This document shows, in pieces, positions 56,979 to 64,000 of a DNA stretch of 64,000 nucleotides (its first letter is position 1; every line of letters starts with the position of its first letter). The position numbers and the translations under genes are program-made. This DNA comes from Streptomyces monomycini (GTDB taxonomy: Bacteria; Actinomycetota; Actinomycetes; Streptomycetales; Streptomycetaceae). A model generated the notes under the pieces. It was not told the origin of the DNA and searched no databases. It worked only from the letters and a program-made list of their open reading frames with translations. The DNA lies in NCBI RefSeq assembly GCF_022271435.1, contig NZ_JAFIQY010000037.1, forward strand, positions 1-64,000, read 5' to 3'.

Positions 56979-57773
56979 ATGGACATCACGTTACTGGGCC
57001 CGCTGACCGCACACGAGGACGGCGTCCCGGTGGTACCCAGCGCGGCCAAGCCCCGGCAGATCCTGGCCATGCTGGCGTTGCAGGCCGACCATGTCGTCAC
57101 GGTACCGGCCCTGATGGCGGAGATCTGGGGCGAGCGCATACCGCGCAGCGCCTCCACCACGTTGCAGACGTACATCCTCCAGCTCCGCCGCAAGATCGGC
57201 GCCGCGCTCGCCGGAAACCCCGCCGTCGACGCCAAGGACGTGCTCGTCACCCGGTTCGGCGGCTATCTGCTGCGGGTGCGTCCCGGGCGGATCGACGTCC
57301 AGGAGTTCGAGCAACTGGTGGCCGCCGGACGGGCGGCCCTCCACGCCGCGGACCACCGCACCGCCTCCCGGCAGCTCTCCCGGGCCCTTGCCCTGTGGCA
57401 GGGGCCCGCGCTGGTCGACGTGCGGGCCGGCAGCATCCTGGAACTGGAAGCGCTGCGCCTGGAGGAGAGCCGGATGGCCGCCCTGGAGTGCCGTATCGGC
57501 GCGGACCTGCACCTCGGACGCCACGCCGAACTCGTCCCCGAGTTGCTGGTGCTGACGGCCCGTCACCCCATGCACGAGCGGTTCTGCGCCCAGCTCATGC
57601 TGGCCCTGCACCGTTCGAGCGGTTCGTGGCGTGCCCTGGAGGCGTACCAACGGCTGCGCGGCACCCTGGTCACGGAGCTGGGCCTGGAGCCCTCCCCGTT
57701 CCTCCAGCAACTCCACCAGGCGGTGCTCTCCGGCGGCACGGTGCCGGACCTGGCGGCCGCGGGCGCGGACTGA
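56979..57773 (+). CDS. SARP family activator with TTA codon
   Basis: A 264-residue SARP: MDITLLGPLTAHEDGVP, PRQILAMLALQADHVVTVPALMAEIWGERIPRS and LQTYILQLRRKIGAAL form the DNA-binding half; the BTAD domain follows with EFEQLVAAGRAALHAADH. Codon 5 is TTA (56991-56993), the rare leucine codon read by the bldA tRNA. Translation is therefore likely tied to development. ATG after GGAGGGGAG. It is a paralogue of the SARP at 45639-46463, which has GTA at the equivalent position. Confidence 0.93.
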   Translation: MDITLLGPLTAHEDGVPVVPSAAKPRQILAMLALQADHVVTVPALMAEIWGERIPRSASTTLQTYILQLRRKIGAALAGNPAVDAKDVLVTRFGGYLLRVRPGRIDVQEFEQLVAAGRAALHAADHRTASRQLSRALALWQGPALVDVRAGSILELEALRLEESRMAALECRIGADLHLGRHAELVPELLVLTARHPMHERFCAQLMLALHRSSGSWRALEAYQRLRGTLVTELGLEPSPFLQQLHQAVLSGGTVPDLAAAGAD

Positions 57774-57903
57774 GGGCCCGTGCCACTTCCCCGGCCGGGC
57801 GCACACCGCCTGGCCGGGGCACGGCACAGGCGTCGACCGGCGGGCGAGGAACCTTCCAGCCCGTCTTCAGCACCCTTTGAGGCACCGCTCCTACGGTCAC
57901 GCA

Positions 57904-59493
57904 ATGACGACCTTCGACGAACTCCTCGCCGCCGCGCCCCGGCCCGACCTGCGCCGGTCCACCGAGGAACTGCGCCGCCTGAAGACGGAGGTGCGCCGGG
58001 GGCCCGACCCCGGCGCCACCGAGCGCCAGCACGCCAAGGGCAAACTCACCGTGCGGGAGCGGCTGGACCTGCTCTTCGACCCGGAGTCGTTCACGGAGAC
58101 CGAGCCGTTGCGGCGGCACCGCAGCACCGGCTTCGGCATGGCGGACCGCAGGCCGCACGGGGACGGCGTGGTGACCGGCTGGGGCCGGGTGCACGGCCGG
58201 ACCGTCTTCGCCTACGCGCACGACTTCCGCGTCTTCGGGGGCGCGCTGGGCGAGGCGCACGCCGCGAAGATCCACAAGATCATGGACCTCGCGCTGTCCG
58301 CCGGGGCCCCGCTGGTCGGCCTCAACGACGGGGCCGGGGCCCGTATCCAGGAAGGCGTCACCGCCCTGGCCGGCTACGGGGGCATCTTCCGGCGCAACGC
58401 CCGAGCCTCCGGCGTCATACCGCAGATCAGTGTGGTGCTCGGCCCGTGCGCGGGCGGCGCGGCCTACAGCCCCGCGCTGACCGACTTCGTGTTCATGGTC
58501 CGCGGCACGTCCCAGATGTTCCTCACCGGGCCGGACGTGGTCAAGGCGGTGACCGGTGAGGAGATCAGCCAGGACGGGCTGGGCGGCGCCGGGGTGCACG
58601 CGGGCGTCTCCGGGGTCGCCGGCTTCGCCTACGACGACGAGGCCGACTGCATCGAGGACGTCCGCTTCCTGCTGTCGCTGCTGCCCGCCAACAATCGCGA
58701 ACTGCCGCCGGAGGTCCCGGTCACCGACCCGCCCGAGCGCCGCACCGATGCGCTGACCGCCCTCGTCCCGGCCGACCCGGCCCGGTCCTACGACATGCGC
58801 GAGGTCGTCGAGGAGATCGTCGACGACGGCGAGTTCTTCGAGGTGCACGAGGGCTGGGCACGCAACGTGGTCTGCGCGCTCGCGAAGCTGGGCGGCCGGA
58901 CCGTGGGCTTCGTCGCCAACCAGCCCGCCGTGCTGGCGGGGGTGCTGGACATCGAAGCGTCCGAGAAGGCGGCCCGCTTCGTCTCCACCTGCGACGCGTT
59001 CAACATCCCCCTGGTGACCCTGGTGGACGTCCCCGGCTTCCTGCCCGGCCTCGACCAGGAGCACGGCGGTGTCATCCGGCACGGCGCGAAGCTGCTGTAC
59101 GCGTACTGCAACGCGACCGTCCCGCGGGTCTCCGTCGTCCTGCGCAAGGCGTACGGCGGCGCGTACATCGTGATGGACTCCCGTTCCATCGGCGCCGACC
59201 TGTCCTTCGCCTGGCCGACGAACGAGATCGCGGTGATGGGCGCGGAGGGCGCGGCGAACGTCATCTTCCGCCGCGAGATCGCGGCCGCCGCCGACCCGGA
59301 CGCGACCCGGGCCCGCCTGGTCGGGGAGTACCGGGCGGAACTGATGCACCCCTACTACGCGGCGGAGCGGGGCCTCGTCGACGACGTCATCGACCCCGGC
59401 GAGACCCGCCGGGTGCTGGTGGAGGCGCTGGCCGCGCTGCGCGGGAAGCACGCCGACCTCCCGGAGCGCAAGCACGGCAACGTGCCGCTGTGA
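57904..59493 (+). CDS. Acyl-CoA carboxylase beta (carboxyltransferase) subunit
   Basis: A 529-residue biotin-dependent carboxyltransferase of the PccB/AccB type. It has HAKGKLTVRERLDLLFD at the N-terminus, the crotonase-fold oxyanion segments GLNDGAGARIQEG and VLGPCAGGAAYSPALTDF, and the C-terminal GGAYIVMDSRSIGADLSFAWP. It makes malonyl-CoA (or a substituted analogue) for the PKS. Length is normal for the family. The epsilon partner is at 51277; no alpha subunit is present. ATG at 57904, 130 bp after the SARP gene. Followed by a hairpin. Confidence 0.93.
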   Translation: MTTFDELLAAAPRPDLRRSTEELRRLKTEVRRGPDPGATERQHAKGKLTVRERLDLLFDPESFTETEPLRRHRSTGFGMADRRPHGDGVVTGWGRVHGRTVFAYAHDFRVFGGALGEAHAAKIHKIMDLALSAGAPLVGLNDGAGARIQEGVTALAGYGGIFRRNARASGVIPQISVVLGPCAGGAAYSPALTDFVFMVRGTSQMFLTGPDVVKAVTGEEISQDGLGGAGVHAGVSGVAGFAYDDEADCIEDVRFLLSLLPANNRELPPEVPVTDPPERRTDALTALVPADPARSYDMREVVEEIVDDGEFFEVHEGWARNVVCALAKLGGRTVGFVANQPAVLAGVLDIEASEKAARFVSTCDAFNIPLVTLVDVPGFLPGLDQEHGGVIRHGAKLLYAYCNATVPRVSVVLRKAYGGAYIVMDSRSIGADLSFAWPTNEIAVMGAEGAANVIFRREIAAAADPDATRARLVGEYRAELMHPYYAAERGLVDDVIDPGETRRVLVEALAALRGKHADLPERKHGNVPL

Positions 59494-59540
59494 GGCGGCC
59501 GCGGCCCGGGGGCCGGGGCCGCCCGCGGTACCCGGCCGGG

Positions 59541-59564
59541 GGCCCGGGGGAGGGCCCCCGGGCC
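59541..59564. terminator. Bidirectional hairpin terminator
   Basis: GGCCCGGGGG-AGGG-CCCCCGGGCC, a 10-bp perfect stem in a very GC-rich gap between the convergent carboxylase (ends 59493) and methyltransferase (ends 59594) genes. Confidence 0.6.
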
Positions 59565-59593
59565 GCCCGCCGGTCCGCCTCCGCGGCCGTACG

Positions 59594-60640
59594 TCAGACC
59601 GGCACGGCCTCCAGCGCGTAGTAGAGGAACGGGCACTTCAGCGGTGTGAGCCCGGCCAGCTTCAGCCCGGCGCTCGCGAAGAGCTCCTCGAACTCCCTGC
59701 GGGTGCGCTCGCGCCCGGTGGTGACCGCCATCATCTCGATGTCCATCAGCGCGGCGCCCAGCGCGTCGCCCGGGTCCTCGTCGTGCCGGCCCTCGGCGAG
59801 CACCGAGGAGAAGACGATGATCCGGCCGCCCGGCGCCAGGCCCTCCCGGCAGTTGCCGAGGATGCGGCGGCAGGAGGCGTCGTCCCAGTCGTGCAGGATG
59901 TTCTTGAGCAGGTACGCGTCCGCCCCGGCGGGCACCGAGTCGAAGAACGACCCGGAGACGACCTCGCAACGGTCCTCCAGCGCCGCTTCCTTGAGCACGC
60001 GGGGCGCGTCGAGGACCCCGTCGGGTGTGTCGAAGACGGTGCCGCGCACCTCCGGGTTGGCGCGCAGGACACCGGCGAGGTGGGTGCCGTTCCCGCCGCC
60101 GACGTCCGTCACCCGGCGGAAGCGTGTGAAGTCGACCCCCTCGACGATGGCGGGCACCTGCACCGCGCTGCCGGCGGCCATCGCGGCGTGGAAGACCTCC
60201 GCGTGCTCGGGCGCCTGGACCATGTGCTCGAAGAGGCCGTGCCCGTGGACCAGGTCGAAGGCGGGCCTGCCGGTCCGTACGCACTGTTCGAGCGCGCCCC
60301 ACGCCTGCCAGACCTCGGGCGCGCCGTGCATGGCGTCCAGCGGGCCGCCGTGCAGCGGCGAGTCGCTGCGGTACATGCCGCCGAGCGGGGTCAGCGCGAA
60401 GCGGCCCTGCCCGTCCTGGGACAGCAGCCCGGCCGGGACGGCGGCGCGCAGCAGCCGGTGCAGGAAGTCGGGGTCGGCGCCCGTGTGCGCGGTCAGTTCG
60501 GCGGCGCTCTTCGCGGAGTCGCCGAGCGCGTCGGGGATGCCGAGCCGGGAGACGGCCCCGCCGATCTGGAAGAGGGCGAAACCGAACATGACGGGCAGGT
60601 AATCGGCCGAGGTCGGCTGGTCCGAGAGGGAACGGCTCAT
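59594..60640 (-). CDS. SAM-dependent O-methyltransferase (distinct type)
   Basis: A 348-residue class I O-methyltransferase: MFGFALFQIGGAVSRLGIPDAL in the N-terminal dimerisation domain, SAM motif VTDVGGGNGTHLAG, and LLKNILHDWDDASCRRIL with the catalytic His-Asp block. It is the DnrK/TcmP-like branch and clearly differs from the pair at 28847 and 60716. Probably methylates another phenol, or supplies the methoxy group later converted to a methylenedioxy bridge by the P450. It is 75 bp downstream of the next methyltransferase gene on the same strand. Confidence 0.9.
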   Translation of the reverse strand: MSRSLSDQPTSADYLPVMFGFALFQIGGAVSRLGIPDALGDSAKSAAELTAHTGADPDFLHRLLRAAVPAGLLSQDGQGRFALTPLGGMYRSDSPLHGGPLDAMHGAPEVWQAWGALEQCVRTGRPAFDLVHGHGLFEHMVQAPEHAEVFHAAMAAGSAVQVPAIVEGVDFTRFRRVTDVGGGNGTHLAGVLRANPEVRGTVFDTPDGVLDAPRVLKEAALEDRCEVVSGSFFDSVPAGADAYLLKNILHDWDDASCRRILGNCREGLAPGGRIIVFSSVLAEGRHDEDPGDALGAALMDIEMMAVTTGRERTRREFEELFASAGLKLAGLTPLKCPFLYYALEAVPV

Positions 60641-60715
60641 ACGTACGTCTCCTTGAGGTGTCGGTGCGGTGGTCCGGGGCGCCGGAAGGAGGGCGCGGGG
60701 GAGGTGCGGTCCGGG

Positions 60716-61726
60716 TCAGGGTCTGCGGCAGACGGCGAGCGTGTCGAAGTCGGCGAGCGGCCGGTGCTCCGGTGCGGCGAAGCCCGCGGCGCGGGCCTGC
60801 TCGGTCAGTTCGGCGAGGGTGTACTCCCCGCCGCCCTCCGTCAGCAGCAGCATGTTGAGCGAGGCGACCAGGTTCTCGGTGTCGTCCGGCCGCTCGCCGA
60901 GCATCCGGTCGTAGACCACCAGCGCGCCGCCCGGGCGGATCGCCTCGTACGCAGCCTCCAGCAGTTGCTGCCGCTGGGCCGCGTCCCAGTCGTGCAGGAC
61001 ATGGCCGTAGATCAGCACGTCCGCCGGGGGCAGCGGGTCACGGAAGAAGTCGCCGCCGTGGAAGACGGCCCGCCCCGTGAGGCCGGTCTCGGCCAGGTAC
61101 GCGTCGAAGAACGGCTCCAGTTGCGGCAGGTCGAACAGGTGCCCCCGCAGGTCCGGGCGGGCGGTCAGCACCTGGCCGAGCAGATGCCCGCGGCAGCCGC
61201 CCACGTCGAGCACCGAACCGAACTCCACGCCGTCCAGCGCGGCGAGCACCGGCTTCCCCAGCCCGGCGGTGACACCGTCCATCATGCGGACGAAGTTGCC
61301 GGTGGCGACCGGGTCCCGCAGCATGCCCAGGTAGTCGCCCTCGGCCTGCGGCCGGCCCGTGCGCAGCGCTTCCGCGAGCCTGCCGTAGACGGGGTAGAGG
61401 TTGAGGTCGGCGCCGTGCAGGAAGCCGCCGACCGCTTCCGGGCGGCCGGTGACGAGATGGCGGGCGGCGGCGTCGGAATTGCGGTAGCGCCCGTCGGCGT
61501 CCCGCCGCAGCAGGCCCAGGGCGGCGAGCAACGCGAGGAAGTCGGCCAGGCCCCGCCCGTGCAGACCGAGCCGTACGCGCAGCTCGCCGACCGTGGCCGG
61601 CCCGTCGTCCAGGACGGTGAACAGATCCAGCCGTACGGCGGTGAGCAGCGCCTTCGCGTCGCAGAACCGATTGCCGAGACGCAGGATGCCCGCCGCCGTA
61701 CCGAGGTCCGAAGCACTGCCCGTCAT
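60716..61726 (-). CDS. SAM-dependent O-methyltransferase (paralogue of 28847)
   Basis: A 336-residue enzyme: GILRLGNRFCDAKALLTAVRLDLF, SAM motif VLDVGGCRGHLLG and YGHVLHDWDAAQR, block for block like the enzyme at 28847-29860. The two probably arose by duplication and act at different positions of the scaffold. ATG 61726 follows AAAGGGAG. Divergent from the P450 gene; the 197-bp spacer carries SARP-like boxes. Confidence 0.9.
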   Translation of the reverse strand: MTGSASDLGTAAGILRLGNRFCDAKALLTAVRLDLFTVLDDGPATVGELRVRLGLHGRGLADFLALLAALGLLRRDADGRYRNSDAAARHLVTGRPEAVGGFLHGADLNLYPVYGRLAEALRTGRPQAEGDYLGMLRDPVATGNFVRMMDGVTAGLGKPVLAALDGVEFGSVLDVGGCRGHLLGQVLTARPDLRGHLFDLPQLEPFFDAYLAETGLTGRAVFHGGDFFRDPLPPADVLIYGHVLHDWDAAQRQQLLEAAYEAIRPGGALVVYDRMLGERPDDTENLVASLNMLLLTEGGGEYTLAELTEQARAAGFAAPEHRPLADFDTLAVCRRP

Positions 61727-61844
61727 GACCGGTACTCCCTTTCGCCGCCCTGTCCCTGGACCTGTCCGCAACGGAATCTCGCACCGCCGGATGGAGAACC
61801 GCTCGATCCGCGGTCGTCCCGTGCCGGACCCCGGCCGGCCCGGC

Positions 61845-61871
61845 TCCACCGGACGTCGAGCCCGGCACCAG
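61845..61871 (+). promoter_or_regulatory. SARP-like boxes upstream of P450
   Basis: TCCAC (61845), TCGAG (61856) and ACCAG (61867) form an 11-bp ladder ending about 53 bp before the P450 GTG. A second phased pair, TCGAT/TCGTC, lies at 61803 and 61814 nearer the divergent methyltransferase. Confidence 0.4.
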
Positions 61872-61923
61872 TGCGCTTTCCAAGACTGCGCACGACAGCC
61901 CCCGCAGCCGAGAGAGGTGTCAG

Positions 61924-63123
61924 GTGAGCTCCAAGTGCCCGGTCAGCTACCCCTTCCCGTGGGCCCCCGCGCCTGATGTCCCGGCGGACTGGCGCTCCGT
62001 GCGGGAGGGCCCGCTGCTGGATATCACGCTGCCCAGCGGTGACCCCGCGGTCCTGGTCACCCGTTACAAGGACGTCCGCAGGCTGTACGCCGACGAACGG
62101 CTCAGCCGCAACTGGGCCCGCCACCCGGTCTCCCGGATCTCCGCCAGCAACGACCTCTTCGCCGATCCCGAGATCGACAACGACCCGCCGCGCTACCTCG
62201 TCGAGCGCGGCATCGTCATGCGCGCCTTCAGCCACCGCCGGCTGGAGGCGCTGCGCCCCGTGGTCCGGCAGATCACCGGTGACCTGCTGGACGCCATGGA
62301 GGCGGACGGGAGCAACGAGGCCGAACTCATGGAGGCGTTCGCCTTCCCGCTGCCCATCCTCGTCATCTGCCACATGCTGGGCGTGCCGCCGCAGGACCGG
62401 GACAAGTTCCGCACCCTGATCGACGGTTACCTGTCCGTGAGCAAACTGTCGGACGAGGAGGTCGAGCGCTGCCGCGTGCAGTACTGGGACTACCTCTCCG
62501 AGCTGATCGCCGCCAAGCGGGCCGACCCCGGTGACGACCTGATCAGCGACCTGATCAAGGTCAACGCCGAGGACCCGGACAAGCTCACCGACCACCAGCT
62601 CCAGCACTGGGTCAAGACCCTGCTCATCGCCGGATACGTCACCACGGCCTCCCAGATCGGCACCGGCATGGCCGTCCTGCTGCACCGGCCCGCGGCCGCC
62701 GCCGAGCTGAAGGCCGACCTCTCGCTCGTCCCCTCGGCCGTCGAGGAGCTGCTGCGCTACCAGATCATGGGCACCTCGCTCGGCTCGCTGCGCTACGCCC
62801 TGGAGGACATCACCCTCCAGGACGGCACGGTGGTCCCCAAGGGGAGCACCGTCCTGCTCTCCGTCGAGAGCAACATGGACGAGGAGGTCTTCACCGACCC
62901 CACCACCCTCGACATCCGGCGCGAGGACAACCACCACCTGACCTTCGGCGCGGGCATCCACTTCTGCGCCGGCGCGGCCCTGGCCCGTATGGAGCTCCAG
63001 GAGGCCACCGCGGGCCTGCTGCGCCGCTTCCCGAGCCTGGCCCTCGCGGTGCCGGGGGAGGACCTGGTCCGGCCCGTGGGCGGGTTCCTCGCCGGGTACG
63101 CCGCGATCCCCGTGAAGTGGTGA
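61924..63123 (+). CDS. Cytochrome P450
   Basis: A 399-residue bacterial class I P450. The heme-binding block is FGAGIHFCAG with Cys348, the ExxR pair is EELLR, and VMRAFSHRR is the C-helix. The I-helix reads AGYVTT (about 236-241): the conserved acidic residue of the AG-x-D/E-T oxygen-activation motif is Val. Homologous P450s in xantholipin-type pathways close methylenedioxy bridges from an o-methoxyphenol, a good candidate reaction here. GTG at 61924 follows AGAGAGGTGTCAG. A ferredoxin gene follows after 7 bp. Confidence 0.93.
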   Translation: MSSKCPVSYPFPWAPAPDVPADWRSVREGPLLDITLPSGDPAVLVTRYKDVRRLYADERLSRNWARHPVSRISASNDLFADPEIDNDPPRYLVERGIVMRAFSHRRLEALRPVVRQITGDLLDAMEADGSNEAELMEAFAFPLPILVICHMLGVPPQDRDKFRTLIDGYLSVSKLSDEEVERCRVQYWDYLSELIAAKRADPGDDLISDLIKVNAEDPDKLTDHQLQHWVKTLLIAGYVTTASQIGTGMAVLLHRPAAAAELKADLSLVPSAVEELLRYQIMGTSLGSLRYALEDITLQDGTVVPKGSTVLLSVESNMDEEVFTDPTTLDIRREDNHHLTFGAGIHFCAGAALARMELQEATAGLLRRFPSLALAVPGEDLVRPVGGFLAGYAAIPVKW

Positions 63124-63130
63124 GGCCGTC

Positions 63131-63373
63131 ATGCCCGGCACCGGCACACCGGACGGCCCCGAGACCCGTCTGACCGTCGTCGCGGACAACGAGACCTGTG
63201 TGACCAGCAATCTGTGCGTCAACCGGCTCCCGGAGGTGTTCGGCCAGGACGAGGACGGCTGTGTCGTCGTCCTCGATCCGCACCCGTCCGCCGAGCTGGC
63301 CCGCGAACTCCTCCGCGCCAGGAGGAGCTGCCCGACGCGTTCCATCCGGGTGGAGGGCCTGGAAGAGGACTGA
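63131..63373 (+). CDS. 3Fe-4S ferredoxin
   Basis: An 80-residue ferredoxin with the cysteine pattern C-x5-C (CVTSNLC) and a distal CPTRSI. Three Cys suit a [3Fe-4S] cluster, as in P450 redox partners of Streptomyces. ATG at 63131 is 7 bp after the P450 stop, so it is the dedicated electron donor. No ferredoxin reductase is in the window. Confidence 0.9.
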   Translation: MPGTGTPDGPETRLTVVADNETCVTSNLCVNRLPEVFGQDEDGCVVVLDPHPSAELARELLRARRSCPTRSIRVEGLEED

Positions 63374-63386
63374 TCCGCGACGCACG

Positions 63387-63460
63387 GCCGGCCCCGGCTC
63401 CGCTCGCGCCGACACCACCCCCGCGGGGGCGGCGACGGTACGGACGGAGCCGGGGCCGGC
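63387..63460. terminator. Long-loop hairpin terminator
   Basis: A 16-bp perfect stem (GCCGGCCCCGGCTCCG at 63387-63402 with its complement at 63445-63460) enclosing 42 nt, between the ferredoxin gene and the convergent MarR gene. A smaller CCCCCGCGGGGG dyad lies in the loop. Confidence 0.6.
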
Positions 63461-63573
63461 GTATGTGCGCGGGGCGTCCGTACGGGCTGGAGCTCCCGTA
63501 CGGGGTACGGGGTACGGGGCGCGGGGCCGGGCGTGCCGTCCGCCACCGGCAGCCCGTGCCGCGCGCTGGTGGC

Positions 63574-63993
63574 TCAGTCCCCCTCGGCCAGGCGCGCCGC
63601 ATGGTCCCGTTGCTGGCGGGTGGCGAAGCGGAGGAAGGCGACCATCTCGCTCAGGGTGTCCGGGCCGAGCCCGCGCAGGTACTCCGCTCCTTCGCGCGCG
63701 ATGGGCGTGAAGATCTCGGCGACCATCGCGTAGCCCTTCTCGGTGGGCGTCACGATGACCCGGCGGCGGTCGGCCGTGTCCCGGGTGCGGGTTGCGTAGC
63801 CGGAGCGTTCGAGCCGGTCGATGGCGGTGGTGACGCCGCCGGTGGTCAGGCCGGCGGCGGTGGCGAGTTCGCTGGGGCTCATGGGGGTGGGCCCGAAGAG
63901 CAGGTCGAGGCAGCGCAGGTCGGTGCGGTTGAGCCCGAGCCGGTCGGCGACCTGCTGGTCGAGGGTGTCGGCCGAACGCTGGAACTCCTGCAT
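63574..63993 (-). CDS. MarR family regulator (start may lie outside window)
   Basis: At least 139 residues: RLGLNRTDLRCLDLLFG, MSPSELATAAGLTTGGVTTAIDRLERSGYATRTRDTADRR is a canonical MarR winged helix, then a C-terminal dimerisation helix. The ATG at 63993 is only seven bases from the window edge and the frame remains open, so the true start could be upstream. It is convergent with the ferredoxin gene. It may mark the right end of the cluster or control export/resistance genes beyond the window. Confidence 0.85.
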   Translation of the reverse strand: MQEFQRSADTLDQQVADRLGLNRTDLRCLDLLFGPTPMSPSELATAAGLTTGGVTTAIDRLERSGYATRTRDTADRRRVIVTPTEKGYAMVAEIFTPIAREGAEYLRGLGPDTLSEMVAFLRFATRQQRDHAARLAEGD

Positions 63994-64000
63994 GACCAGG

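Noticed and set aside
1..64000. CRISPR arrays, tRNA or rRNA genes, insertion sequences, attachment sites
   Set aside because: None seen on reading. The only tandem array is the 51-bp repeat at 5420-5470, which is too short and has no spacers.

Overview
The window is GC-rich throughout, dense with genes, full of GTG/TTG starts and ATGA-coupled operons. It carries two SARP regulators, a whiE-type aromatic polyketide core and a TTA codon in a pathway activator. All of this points to Streptomyces or a close actinomycete relative. No rRNA, tRNA, CRISPR array or insertion sequence was seen.

Layout. (1) 1-11.5 kb looks like ordinary or accessory chromosome: the tail of a glycosyltransferase, an AlkZ-like winged-helix protein, a DUF4253 protein, a hydrolase/LysR divergent pair, TetR/DUF2306, an ornithine cyclodeaminase homologue, a MarR-controlled monooxygenase/bicupin pair, a VOC protein and a peptide-type transporter. 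(2) 11.7-18.8 kb opens a large biosynthetic cluster. Here a six-gene, translationally coupled operon encodes a small cupin, a catalytic-core methionyl-tRNA-synthetase homologue, a DAO-like flavin oxidase, a BBE-type flavin oxidase, a small unknown protein and an SDR. (3) 19-32.4 kb holds a secreted beta-helix protein, a flavin halogenase, a glutamine-synthetase-like ligase, a class II glutamine amidotransferase (asparagine-synthetase type), a TenA-like protein, an FAD hydroxylase, an O-methyltransferase, a lysine/ornithine N-hydroxylase and an SDR. (4) 32.6-37.5 kb holds tailoring genes: a second FAD monooxygenase, an LLM flavoprotein, a glycosyltransferase and a beta-hydroxyacid-dehydrogenase-type reductase. 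(5) 37.5-45.5 kb is the type II PKS core: KS-alpha, chain length factor, ACP, a TcmI-type cyclase, an SRPBCC aromatase, ketoreductases, SchA/CurD and DUF1772 proteins. (6) 45.6-54.6 kb holds a SARP, a type II thioesterase, a PPTase, an acyl-CoA dehydrogenase, an acyl-CoA carboxylase epsilon subunit, a fatty-acyl-AMP-ligase-like enzyme and an ACP-AT didomain protein. (7) 54.6-64 kb holds a two-component system, a second SARP, an acyl-CoA carboxylase beta subunit, two more O-methyltransferases, a P450 with its ferredoxin, and a MarR regulator.

How it may work (inference). The PKS core, halogenase, amidotransferase, FAD oxygenases, O-methyltransferases and P450 are the gene set of a polycyclic xanthone of the xantholipin/lysolipin kind. 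In addition, the window carries the parts list of the hydroxylamine-to-hydrazine pathway: an amino-acid N-hydroxylase, a MetRS homologue plus cupin, and a DAO-like oxidase. It also has a glutamine-synthetase-like ligase that could charge hydrazine onto glutamate for the amidotransferase. Together they predict an N-amino (hydrazide) lactam on a halogenated polycyclic xanthone. Albofungin/chloroalbofungin is the best-fitting known scaffold. This assignment rests on gene content only.

The most unusual individual observations are: the N-N bond module inside a type II PKS cluster, with MetRS and cupin as separate coupled genes; the possible glutamyl-hydrazide relay; an ACP-AT protein whose acyltransferase serine is replaced by glycine; two TenA-fold proteins without the thiaminase cysteine; and repeated 11-bp-phased SARP-like boxes in several promoters.
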